Below, one piece after another: positions 1 to 6,114 of a DNA stretch of 9,893 nucleotides. The stretch is from the NCBI GenBank assembly GCA_024644775.1, contig JAHEHB010000186.1:1-9893 (forward strand). The letters are read 5' to 3'. Made by a program: the position numbers and the translations under genes. A model generated the notes under the pieces. That model was not told where the DNA came from. It did not search any database and was given only the letters and a program-made list of their open reading frames with translations. Position 1 is the first letter of the stretch. Every line of letters starts with the position of its first letter. Source of the DNA: Deltaproteobacteria bacterium. GTDB taxonomy: Bacteria > Desulfobacterota > Desulfobacteria > Desulfobacterales > SURF-15.

Positions 1-2
1 AG

Positions 3-677
3 GGTCTGTTTACCCAAGCAAGCGGTGGGACCTTTTTTTTAGATGAAATATCGGAAATGCCGTTTAGCATGCAGGCCAAACTGCTTCGTGTGTTGCAGGA
101 ACAGGAGTTTTACCCGCTTGGAGGTAGAAAAACCGTAAAGGTCGATGTCCGGTTTATCACCAGCTCCAATAAAGATTTAAAGGAAGAGGTAAAAAACGGA
201 AACTTTCGTGAGGATCTCTTCTATCGAATCCATGTGATCGTAATAAATCTACCCCCATTAAAGGACAGAAAAGAAGATCTGCCGTTGTTGACGAAATTTT
301 TCTTAAAAAAATTTACGGATAAGACAAAAAAAAAGATCGTCGGCTTTTCACCCGGGGCGATGCAAAAACTAATGCTTCACATTTGGCCGGGTAATGTAAG
401 GGAGTTGGAAAATGCGATTGAAGGCGCCGTGGCACTGGCCACCCAAGATATCATCACCGAAGATATTATATTACAGACCCAAGAATTAGAGATGGAATCC
501 TTAAAACCCTTTAAAAAAGCGAAAGAGAAATTTGAAAAAGACTATCTTGTTCATCTCATCGGGCTTTCGCAAGGCAACATGAGCAGGGCAGCAGAGGTGT
601 CCGGAAAGTACAGGGCCGATCTTTACGAACTTTTAAAAAAATATGACCTCAAGCCAGCGGATTTTCGAAAACATTGA
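3..677 (+). CDS. Sigma-54-dependent response regulator, GlrR-like (5' truncated)
   Basis: This is the C-terminal 224 residues of an AAA+ enhancer-binding protein that activates RNA polymerase holding sigma-54. The frame is open from base 3, before the first ATG at 57, so the gene enters from the left edge. Visible in order: the Walker B region GGTFFLDEISEMP; a sensor-I stretch VRFITSSNKDL; the arginine-finger segment FREDLFYRI; the sensor-II motif WPGNVRELENAIEGA; a linker; and a C-terminal Fis-type helix-turn-helix at about bases 573-644 (GNMSRAAEVSGKYRADLYELL). The tail, with a charged linker before GNxxxAA and an ending like KKYDLKPADF, resembles E. coli GlrR (QseF/YfhA) more than NtrC. 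The ATPase GAFTGA loop, Walker A and any receiver domain lie outside the window, so two-component control is inferred. The fmdB-like gene begins 10 nt after the stop codon, which suggests co-transcription. Confidence 0.93.
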   Translation, partial: GLFTQASGGTFFLDEISEMPFSMQAKLLRVLQEQEFYPLGGRKTVKVDVRFITSSNKDLKEEVKNGNFREDLFYRIHVIVINLPPLKDRKEDLPLLTKFFLKKFTDKTKKKIVGFSPGAMQKLMLHIWPGNVRELENAIEGAVALATQDIITEDIILQTQELEMESLKPFKKAKEKFEKDYLVHLIGLSQGNMSRAAEVSGKYRADLYELLKKYDLKPADFRKH

Positions 678-682
678 AGGAG
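676..682 (+). promoter_or_regulatory. Ribosome binding site fixing the FmdB-family start
   Basis: GAAGGAG lies 5 nt before the ATG at 688 and overlaps the TGA stop of the upstream gene. It favours ATG 688, whose product begins MPIYEFYC as is typical for FmdB proteins, over the longer frame that opens at 643 inside the upstream gene. The overlap allows translational coupling. Confidence 0.75.
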
Positions 683-687
683 TCTAC

Positions 688-1182
688 ATGCCGATATATG
701 AGTTTTATTGCCCGGATTGCAATATGATCTTCAATTTTTTTTCGACAACTGTCAACACATCGAAGAAACCAAAATGTCCTCGGTGTAAGAAACGGACACT
801 CTCACGGCAGGTTTCCATGTTTGCCGTTACCGGAAAAGCAAAGGAAGATGGCGATTTAGATGACCTTCCCATTGATGAATCGAAAATGGAAAAAGCAATG
901 GAGGCGCTGGCTGGAGAGGCGGACAAAATAAATGAGGAGGATCCGCGTCAAGCCGCCAATTTAATGCGCAAACTTTCGGACATGACCGGGCTTAAGCTTG
1001 GACCCGGTATGCAAGAAGCGTTAACCAGAATGGAAAGTGGTGAGGATCCCGATAAAATCGAAGCTGAAATGGGGGATCTACTGGAAGGCGAAGACCCGTT
1101 TGAATTGCCTGAGAAAAAAGGCAATACTGGAAACGCACAAAGAGCAGTCCCCGGGAGAGATGAAACACTCTATGATCTTTAG
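688..1182 (+). CDS. FmdB-family zinc ribbon protein with acidic C-terminal extension
   Basis: The product has 164 residues. The first 45 or so form the FmdB/CxxC regulatory-type zinc ribbon: MPIYEFYC start, Cys8-x2-Cys11 and Cys30-x2-Cys33, which would bind one Zn. FmdB was named from a putative regulator of methylotroph amidase/formamidase genes, but the biochemical role of the family is poorly defined. Beyond residue 50 the protein is strongly acidic and helical (runs such as GDLDDLP and EALAGEADKINEEDP), longer than the usual 70-110 residue family members. The start is set by the strong ribosome site and the family's conserved N-terminus. It sits between a sigma-54 activator gene (10 nt) and a macro-domain gene (27 nt), probably in one transcript. 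Family assignment is firm; function is not known. Confidence 0.88.
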   Translation: MPIYEFYCPDCNMIFNFFSTTVNTSKKPKCPRCKKRTLSRQVSMFAVTGKAKEDGDLDDLPIDESKMEKAMEALAGEADKINEEDPRQAANLMRKLSDMTGLKLGPGMQEALTRMESGEDPDKIEAEMGDLLEGEDPFELPEKKGNTGNAQRAVPGRDETLYDL

Positions 1183-1209
1183 GATTACAATGGGAAATAT
1201 ATCTCAAGT

Positions 1210-1734
1210 ATGGAAAAAGAAATTTTAAACCGGATAGAAGTTCAGCGTGGGGATATTACCAAACTTAAAGTGGATGCCATTGTAAATGCTGCCAACACCT
1301 CTCTTTTGGGAGGGGGCGGTGTTGATGGCGCCATTCACCGAGCCGCCGGGGCGGAGCTTCTCGCCGAATGCAAAACCATCGGTGGGTGTCCTACTGGGGA
1401 AGCCAGAATCACGAGAGGATACAACCTGCCGGCAAAACAGGTAATTCATACGGTGGGTCCTGTGTACCGTGGAAAACCGCAGGATGCGTTGTTATTGACG
1501 AATTGCTATAACAACAGTCTTAGGCTCGCTGCTGAAAACGGCGTCATTTCCATTGCCTTTCCGGCCATCAGCTGTGGTGTCTATGGATATCCCCTCGAAG
1601 AGGCCTGTAAAATTGCGGTCGATACCACAGGCAAGTTTCTCAAAGAAAACAGAAATCCTCAAAAAGTGATATTTATTCTGTTTTCAGCTGGCGATAAAAA
1701 CGTTTACGATGATTACATTAATCTACTATCCTAA
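1210..1734 (+). CDS. Macro domain protein, O-acetyl-ADP-ribose deacetylase (YmdB-like)
   Basis: A 174-residue stand-alone macro domain, full length for the MacroD/YmdB type, which hydrolyses O-acetyl-ADP-ribose and can remove ADP-ribose from acidic residues. Motifs in order: GDIT (14-17), NAAN (26-29), the phosphate-binding loop GGGGVDGAIHRAAG (34-47), CPTGEARIT with LPA and VIHTVGP (60-84), and SCGVYGYP (121-128). Asn29 and Asp39 match the catalytic Asn25 and Asp35 of E. coli YmdB. ATG 1210 is the first start codon after the in-frame stop that ends the fmdB-like gene; no clear ribosome site precedes it, so expression may depend on coupling to upstream translation. It is cytoplasmic, with no signal peptide. 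No ADP-ribosyltransferase gene is seen nearby, so a toxin-antitoxin role is not supported. Confidence 0.95.
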   Translation: MEKEILNRIEVQRGDITKLKVDAIVNAANTSLLGGGGVDGAIHRAAGAELLAECKTIGGCPTGEARITRGYNLPAKQVIHTVGPVYRGKPQDALLLTNCYNNSLRLAAENGVISIAFPAISCGVYGYPLEEACKIAVDTTGKFLKENRNPQKVIFILFSAGDKNVYDDYINLLS

Positions 1735-1840
1735 AAAGATCGGTTGAAGGATCCCTCACTCCTGATTTGCGAACCAGGGCACTAAATTTTTCCCAAAAAG
1801 ATAAATCTGTCAAAGCGAACGAATACGTTCATGTGAAAGA

Positions 1841-1869
1841 TTGACACAGTAAAGGCCCGATGATATATT
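1841..1869 (+). promoter_or_regulatory. Sigma-70-type promoter for the Cys-rich/tatA operon
   Basis: A perfect -35 box TTGACA (1841-1846) and a -10 box TATATT (1864-1869) are separated by the ideal 17 bp. Transcription would start near 1876, about 50 nt before the GTG start at 1927. Confidence 0.7.
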
Positions 1870-1877
1870 GATCAATA
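1866..1877. promoter_or_regulatory. 12-bp perfect palindrome over the -10 box and start site
   Basis: TATTGATCAATA is a perfect 12-bp palindrome. It overlaps the -10 box and the predicted transcription start, a typical place for a repressor operator. The bound protein cannot be named from sequence. Confidence 0.45.
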
Positions 1878-1887
1878 ATTCTGGTGG

Positions 1888-1899
1888 ATCACCGGTGAT
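1888..1899. promoter_or_regulatory. Second 12-bp palindrome in the leader
   Basis: ATCACCGGTGAT is a perfect palindrome 10 bp downstream of the first one and inside the predicted 5' leader, whose sequence differs from the first. It may be a second operator. Confidence 0.35.
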
Positions 1900-1926
1900 T
1901 CCTTAATAGACGAGGGTATCTTTGCT

Positions 1927-2337
1927 GTGGCCGAAATTATACCGATAGATGAAAAACTTCAGCTTGCGAAACACAAGAAAAACGAAATTGTAAGAAGGCG
2001 TAAACTGCTCGCTGTTAAAAAAGTTTTCCAGTGCACGCATTGCAGCCTTAAATGTGAAAAGTGCGGAATCCAGATCAATGTGGATCACCAAAATAAGGAG
2101 AACACGGAGCGTAATATAAGGATACCCTACCGGTTTTGCGAAAGCTGCTCAGAGGAATATATCGATTTTATTGAACGACTCAAAGGAGGAGGGGATTTTG
2201 ACTGTTACTGGCACAACGCCGAGTGGGCGGCTTCCTGGAAGAAATGGATCGATTACCAGGGTGCCATTGATCAATATACCAAATCCAAAGAGTTCTTACA
2301 GCTTCTCAAAGAACTGAAACCGACTCGCCCCGAATAA
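1927..2337 (+). CDS. Cys-rich (probable zinc-binding) protein of unknown function
   Basis: I do not recognise this 136-residue protein. It starts with GTG; GAGG at 1912-1915 is a moderately placed ribosome site. Residues 1-32 are basic and helical ([12 protein letters not shown]). A metal-binding core follows: Cys36-x2-Cys39-x3-Cys43-x2-Cys46, then Cys71-x2-Cys74 about 25 residues on, with further Cys93 and His96. The spacing suggests one or two structural Zn sites rather than a ferredoxin cluster, as the characteristic Cys-Pro is missing. The C-terminal third is aromatic ([14 protein letters not shown]) and ends in a Lys/Glu helix. There is no signal peptide or membrane segment. tatA starts 14 nt downstream under the same promoter, so a role connected with protein export or redox-protein maturation is possible but unproven. 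Confidence 0.8.
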   Translation: MAEIIPIDEKLQLAKHKKNEIVRRRKLLAVKKVFQCTHCSLKCEKCGIQINVDHQNKENTERNIRIPYRFCESCSEEYIDFIERLKGGGDFDCYWHNAEWAASWKKWIDYQGAIDQYTKSKEFLQLLKELKPTRPE

Positions 2338-2350
2338 TAGGAGGAATTAT

Positions 2351-2548
2351 ATGTTTGGAATTGGAATGCCGGAACTTATTATCATTTTAGTGATCATTCT
2401 CATCATTTTCGGAGCGGGCAAGCTGCCGGAAATTGGTGCCGGTATGGGAAAAGCCATTAAAAATTTTAAGGGAGCCACCTCAGATGCGGAGAAACCGGAA
2501 CCCGACAAAATCGAAGAAAGTAACGACTCTTCAAAAACCGAGGTTTAG
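2351..2548 (+). CDS. tatA: Sec-independent translocase subunit, TatA/E family
   Basis: A 65-residue TatA-type component of the twin-arginine system, which moves folded proteins, often cofactor-bearing redox enzymes, across the inner membrane. Seen: a short N-terminus [10 protein letters not shown], one hydrophobic segment at about 7-20, the hinge [10 protein letters not shown] (20-29), the amphipathic helix [11 protein letters not shown] (31-41), and a charged, disordered tail. The length and the KxxPEIGxGxGxAIKxFK pattern fit TatA/TatE better than the longer TatB; Glu8 at the membrane entrance is TatB-like in E. coli but common in TatA of other groups. An excellent AGGAGG lies at 2339-2344, 6 nt before ATG. 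It forms an operon with the Cys-rich gene; no tatC is in the window. It converges on ssb. Confidence 0.93.
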   Translation: MFGIGMPELIIILVIILIIFGAGKLPEIGAGMGKAIKNFKGATSDAEKPEPDKIEESNDSSKTEV

Positions 2549-2607
2549 ATCTTCTATTGGAAATCAATCCCACCTGTTGGATTTTTCTAACCGTTTCCTC
2601 CTTAGAA

Positions 2608-3039
2608 TTAAAATGGTATGTCATCATCCTCGGTTTTAAGAGGTGCCGGCCCGGATGGATTGGGAGCGGATGCGTATTGAGATGATCCGGTTGCATTTGC
2701 TGAAGCTTTTGATCCCAGCATTTGCATCTGGTTGACAACGATTTCTGTGGTATATCTCTTGTTACCTTCCTTATCATCCCATTCACGGGTCTGAAGGTAC
2801 CCTTCAATGTAAACCTGACTGCCTTTGGAGAGATATTCGCCACAAATTTCAGCTATTCTTTTAAAAGCGACGATTCGATGCCATTCCGTCTGTTTTTTTT
2901 TCTCTCCCGTGTTTCTATCGTTCCACTCTCTTGAGGTGGCGATGCTGAAGTTGGCCACCGCCGTTCCATCCGGAGTGTAACGAACTTCGGGATCTCTACC
3001 GAGGTTGCCGATCAGGATAACTTTGTTTACACCAGCCAT
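2608..3039 (-). CDS. ssb: Single-stranded DNA-binding protein
   Basis: A 143-residue bacterial SSB, the homotetrameric protein that coats ssDNA in replication, repair and recombination. The OB-fold spans about residues 4-108: [20 protein letters not shown], then [20 protein letters not shown], then [15 protein letters not shown] and [15 protein letters not shown], all standard SSB blocks. A Ser/Pro/Gly-rich linker (109-136) leads to the acidic tip DDDIPF, the docking site for partner proteins. The start is ATG at 3039 with AGGGAGGT a few bases upstream on the minus strand. The gene is somewhat shorter than E. coli SSB (178) because the linker is short. It lies downstream of the DUF362 gene but has its own promoter candidate. 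Confidence 0.97.
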   Translation of the reverse strand: MAGVNKVILIGNLGRDPEVRYTPDGTAVANFSIATSREWNDRNTGEKKKQTEWHRIVAFKRIAEICGEYLSKGSQVYIEGYLQTREWDDKEGNKRYTTEIVVNQMQMLGSKASANATGSSQYASAPNPSGPAPLKTEDDDIPF

Positions 3040-3061
3040 ATCTTACCTCCCTAAATTTAAG

Positions 3062-3099
3062 ATTTCTATCGAAATACCGGAAGCGATTTCGCATGTCAA
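3062..3099 (-). promoter_or_regulatory. Candidate ssb promoter
   Basis: Read on the minus strand: -35 TTGACA (3099-3094), 17-bp spacer, then a weaker -10 TATTTC (3076-3071). The predicted start is about 25 nt from the ssb ATG. The -10 and start region also form an inverted repeat, ATTTC-4-GAAAT (3062-3075), that could be an operator. I could not match it to a LexA box. Confidence 0.45.
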
Positions 3100-3137
3100 T
3101 CGATGTTTTTCACACTGGGCGATTTGCGCTGCGATAT

Positions 3138-3153
3138 CGACAATATTTTGTCG
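3138..3153. repeat. Small perfect hairpin between the DUF362 gene and ssb
   Basis: CGACAA-TATT-TTGTCG is a 6-bp stem with a 4-nt loop. No run of T follows on the minus strand, so it is not a convincing terminator. Confidence 0.3.
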
Positions 3154-3169
3154 GTGTTTCATCGAGATT

Positions 3170-4285
3170 TCATGAAACGTTTACAAACGGGAGTCTCCGG
3201 ATGACACGGCCAGGTACCGTCTCCTTGGCGCTGAGTGCTCCATGAGGGCAGACTTCGATACAACAGTAACACCGGATACAGGTAGAATAATCAAAGGAGA
3301 GGGGTTCAATATCCTTTGAAATCGCCGCTGCAGGACAATAATTCCAGCATTCTCCACACTGTTTGCAGCGCTTTGGATCGACAACCGGCCTTTGGAGCAT
3401 ATGTTTCCGTATGAACCCTTGAAATCGTTTGGGTCCAAATGTAAGGGGTGCCAATATGGGAAGCTGGAAATTTGAAATCTGCGGGTGGTACCCATTGATC
3501 GAAATCGAATCGTCCACTAACCCCATTTTGTCGGCTGCGTTGAGCGTCGGAAGCTGTTTCGGATCGATTCCCAGCAATTTGCAGATTGCCATATCGGCAG
3601 CCGAAGCATTCCGACTGCCAACAAGGATCCCCAACTCCCTGGGAGTTCCGCTCCGGCCCGGGCCTTGTCCCTCCAGGGCGAGAATACCATCGATAATCGT
3701 GATGGAAGGCGAGACGGCGTTGTAAATTCGTATAAGAAGTTTTGCGAACATTTCTCTGTCAACACCCGCCCTCAGATGCCATTCGGGTTTTCTCATACCG
3801 ACAATGCAACCAAATAGGTTTTTTACGCCCAATGTCAGCAGCATCTGAGAATGTGTTTTCAATTTCGCAAGATTGATAACGACGTCAAACGTCAACGCAT
3901 CCGCAGCGATATCAATCTCACCAAAGGGAGGCCCGATATCTTTTTTAACCGAGGTCGTAAACGGCACAAACTTCACATCAAGGTCGCTGAATACTTTTTG
4001 ATATTCCCCCTCTTTCAGCACCCTTTGAAACGATCCCATCGCAGGGCTGTCCGAAATTTGGAGTTTACACCCTTTATGTATAAGGTACTCAGCAACCGCT
4101 TTCGTCACGAAAGGGTGGGTAAGGATGCCGCTTTCGGGTTTGGCTGGGCAAAGAAAGTTTGGTTTGATCAAAATCCGGGCACCGCTGTTTATTTCTCTTC
4201 CCCCCAAGGCGTCCATCATCTCAAAGATAATCTTCTTCAGCGTAATGTAATCGTAGATTGCTTTTTTGACAATGACATCAGACAT
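3170..4285 (-). CDS. DUF362 domain protein with C-terminal 2x[4Fe-4S] ferredoxin
   Basis: A 371-residue protein. Residues ~3-265 are a DUF362 domain, with typical blocks ILIKPNFLCP, THPFVTKAVAEYLI, VINLAKLKTHSQMLLTLGVKNLFG and ITIIDGILALEGQGPG. The C-terminal part is a bacterial ferredoxin with two tetranuclear cluster motifs: Cys307-x2-310-x2-313-x3-317 (RCKQCGECWNYCP) and Cys336-x2-339-x2-342-x3-346 (CIRCYCCIEVCP), plus one spare Cys341. Such fusions are frequent in anaerobes and are thought to be redox or assembly proteins, but the reaction is unknown. There is no signal peptide, so it should be cytoplasmic. I chose ATG 4285 (MSDVIVKK); an in-frame GTG at 4300 would add five residues, and neither has a strong ribosome site. 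It is divergent from the aldehyde dehydrogenase. Confidence 0.9.
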   Translation of the reverse strand: MSDVIVKKAIYDYITLKKIIFEMMDALGGREINSGARILIKPNFLCPAKPESGILTHPFVTKAVAEYLIHKGCKLQISDSPAMGSFQRVLKEGEYQKVFSDLDVKFVPFTTSVKKDIGPPFGEIDIAADALTFDVVINLAKLKTHSQMLLTLGVKNLFGCIVGMRKPEWHLRAGVDREMFAKLLIRIYNAVSPSITIIDGILALEGQGPGRSGTPRELGILVGSRNASAADMAICKLLGIDPKQLPTLNAADKMGLVDDSISINGYHPQISNFQLPILAPLTFGPKRFQGFIRKHMLQRPVVDPKRCKQCGECWNYCPAAAISKDIEPLSFDYSTCIRCYCCIEVCPHGALSAKETVPGRVIRRLPFVNVS

Positions 4286-4309
4286 GGAGTATACACCCAC
4301 TACAAAATG

Positions 4310-4429
4310 GATAATTGATACTGACGATTAACGACCATCGTTCTGCCTGTTAAATAACAGCTTTTTCGAAAAAGGTTAATATATTTTGTGGCGCCCGTAC
4401 TTAAAATTTTTAAAGCAATATCAATTATC
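4310..4429. repeat. 120-bp segment bounded by 11-bp inverted repeats with nested palindromes
   Basis: Outer arms GATAATTGATA (4310-4320) and TATCAATTATC (4419-4429) are perfectly complementary. Inside lie AACGA-3-TCGTT (4330-4342), CTGTTA-2-TAACAG (4347-4360) and, directly abutting it, the 14-bp palindrome CTTTTTCGAAAAAG (4361-4374). A minus-strand transcript would place this fold about 25 nt upstream of the DUF362 start codon. It may be a structured leader, a set of operators or a small repeat element. No target-site duplication flanks the arms. Confidence 0.5.
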
Positions 4430-4445
4430 GCTTTCGCTGATATCC

Positions 4446-4468
4446 ATATCATAAGACAGTTATGATAT
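4446..4468. promoter_or_regulatory. Candidate operator, 9-bp inverted repeat with 5-bp spacer
   Basis: ATATCATAA-GACAG-TTATGATAT has perfect arms, one helical turn or so from centre to centre. It ends 5 bp before the -35 box of the rightward promoter, a position suited to an activator or to a regulator acting on both divergent genes. A related half-site, CAATATCA, occurs at 4416-4423. Confidence 0.5.
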
Positions 4469-4473
4469 TGTGA

Positions 4474-4502
4474 TTGACAACCTTATTTCTGCCCTGTATG
4501 AA
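4474..4502 (+). promoter_or_regulatory. Sigma-70-type promoter for the aldehyde dehydrogenase operon
   Basis: -35 TTGACA (4474-4479), 17-bp spacer, -10 TATGAA (4497-4502). Transcription would start near 4510, leaving a leader of about 100 nt before ATG 4611. Confidence 0.6.
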
Positions 4503-4530
4503 TTCACATCTATGATCATTCAAAATACCT

Positions 4531-4558
4531 GTATAACTTAAACATATGATTGTTATAC
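4531..4558. promoter_or_regulatory. 7-bp inverted repeat in the dehydrogenase leader
   Basis: GTATAAC (4531-4537) and GTTATAC (4552-4558) are perfect reverse complements 14 bp apart. They lie downstream of the predicted start site and could be a roadblock operator or a weak RNA hairpin. Confidence 0.3.
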
Positions 4559-4610
4559 GTATCTTATTCTATTTTAAAGTAGCGGTTTAATGACATAAGG
4601 AGGTTTAGTT

Positions 4611-6101
4611 ATGGCAATTTTAGATGAACCGATCAAGGGGGTACCGACGGTAAAAAACTACATCGATGGGGAATGGGTTAAATCCAAGGGAGAAATCATC
4701 GATGTGGTCAATCCGGTAACCTGCGAGCCGATTGCAAAAGTTGGAATTTCCACAAAAGAGGAGATCGATACAGCGGTGGGTGCTGCAAAAGAAGCCTATC
4801 CGGATTGGAGAAGAACCCCGGCCGTGACACGGGCGCGATATTTATTTCGATTGTTGCAACTTCTCGAAGAAAATTTCGAACCCCTCAGCCGGATTCAGAC
4901 GCAAGAACACGGAAAAACCATCGATGAATCCAGGGGTGAGACCCGGCGAGGCATCGAGAATGTAGAGGTTGCCTGCGGGATTCCTACGTTGATGATGGGG
5001 GAAGCTTCGGAGGATATAGCGTCCGGTATCGATGAGTACCTGATTCGGGTTCCACTGGGCGTGTTTGGAATCATCGGCCCGTATAATTTTCCATTCATGA
5101 TTCCGCTTTGGTCGGCGCCATACGCTGTGGCTACCGGTAATACCATTGTAATCAAACCATCCAGTGAGGTACCCAACAGTCAAAATGCCATCGTAGAGCT
5201 GGTCGAAGAAGCCGGTTTCCCTCCGGGGGTATGGAACGTCGTCCACGGAGGTCGAACGGTGGTGAACGGCATGTTGGAGCATCCTGATATTGAAGGGATT
5301 ACGTTTGTCGGTTCGACACCGACTATGCAAGACGTGATCTATCCACGGTGTGGTGCCACCGGCAAGCGGGTCATTGCCCAGGGGGGGGCCGTCAATGTGA
5401 TTGTCATTATGCCGGATTGCAATGTCGAAGCGACGATACCGGGACTGATGACGTCTTTTTTCGGAAATGCCGGCCAACGGTGCCTGGCGGGTCAGACCCT
5501 TGCGATTGTTGATGACAAGGGGGATTTTCATGACAGTTTTATGGAAAAACTTACCGCTTATGCAAAAAATATTGTCATAGGAAACGGCCTGGACGAATCC
5601 GTTCAGATGGGACCGGTTCGCGACCCTCAAAAAAAAGAGAGGATTTTAAGCTATATTGATATTGGAATTGACGAAGGGGCGGGCCTTAAGCTGGACGGTA
5701 GAAAACCAACGATACGGGGGAATTTTCCGGACACCTGTTTTATTGGCCCCACCATTTTGGATAATTGTGAACCGGGAATGCGAGTGGTCGATGAAGAAAT
5801 TTTTGGTCCTACCATGAGTGTGGTGCGTGTAAAGGATTTGGATGCTGCCATAACCTTGTGCAATGAGGTGCCCATGCACAACGGTCATGCCATTTTTACT
5901 TCAAACGGGAAACACGCCCGCAAGTTCCAGTATGATGTTATCAGTGGGAACGTGGGTATCAATATCGGTATCGTGGCCCCGATGGCCTTTTTTCCGTTCA
6001 GCGGTATGAGGGGCTCTTTCCTTGGAATACTGCACACTCAAGGGAAAGAAGCCGCACGGTTCTTTACAGAAAGCAAAGTCTGTATCCACAGATGGCTATA
6101 A
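4611..6101 (+). CDS. Aldehyde dehydrogenase, CoA-acylating MmsA/IolA (methylmalonate-semialdehyde) type
   Basis: A full-length 496-residue NAD-dependent aldehyde dehydrogenase. The best family match is methylmalonate-semialdehyde dehydrogenase, which makes acyl-CoA with NADH. Seen: GPYNFPFMIPLW (156-167, with oxyanion Asn159), NTIVIKPSSEVPNS (177-190), the NAD-domain FVGSTPTMQ (232-240), nucleophile Cys291 in GNAGQRCLAGQ, EEIFGP (395-400), and a C-terminus FSGMRGSFLG...HRW like MmsA. At the usual general-base segment, residues 257-268 read QGGAVNVIVIMP; the Glu of hydrolytic ALDHs is absent, as in MmsA. However, the MmsA consensus GGAKNH here is GGAVNV, so the substrate may differ. AAGGAGG at 4597-4603 sits 7 nt before ATG. 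It is followed 13 nt later by a small helical protein gene. It acts in the cytoplasm. Confidence 0.92.
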   Translation: MAILDEPIKGVPTVKNYIDGEWVKSKGEIIDVVNPVTCEPIAKVGISTKEEIDTAVGAAKEAYPDWRRTPAVTRARYLFRLLQLLEENFEPLSRIQTQEHGKTIDESRGETRRGIENVEVACGIPTLMMGEASEDIASGIDEYLIRVPLGVFGIIGPYNFPFMIPLWSAPYAVATGNTIVIKPSSEVPNSQNAIVELVEEAGFPPGVWNVVHGGRTVVNGMLEHPDIEGITFVGSTPTMQDVIYPRCGATGKRVIAQGGAVNVIVIMPDCNVEATIPGLMTSFFGNAGQRCLAGQTLAIVDDKGDFHDSFMEKLTAYAKNIVIGNGLDESVQMGPVRDPQKKERILSYIDIGIDEGAGLKLDGRKPTIRGNFPDTCFIGPTILDNCEPGMRVVDEEIFGPTMSVVRVKDLDAAITLCNEVPMHNGHAIFTSNGKHARKFQYDVISGNVGINIGIVAPMAFFPFSGMRGSFLGILHTQGKEAARFFTESKVCIHRWL

Positions 6102-6108
6102 GAGGGGG
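6102..6108 (+). promoter_or_regulatory. Ribosome binding site fixing the ferritin-like gene start
   Basis: GAGGGGG lies 6 nt before ATG 6115 and just after the dehydrogenase stop. It supports ATG 6115 rather than the in-frame ATG 6022, which lies within the dehydrogenase gene. Confidence 0.7.
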
Positions 6109-6114
6109 AATGCA

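Noticed and set aside
2549..2607. Terminator between convergent tatA and ssb
   Set aside because: Only a weak 5-bp stem AATCC/GGATT (near 2564-2583) with a short T run is seen; not enough to call.
2534..2637. 10-bp inverted repeat AAAACCGAGG / CCTCGGTTTT
   Set aside because: The arms lie in the coding 3' ends of tatA and ssb, both of which encode Lys-Thr-Glu there; the 84-bp loop makes it unlikely as a terminator.
4842..5630. 262-codon open frame on the minus strand
   Set aside because: It lies wholly antisense to the well-supported dehydrogenase gene and shows no recognisable domain.
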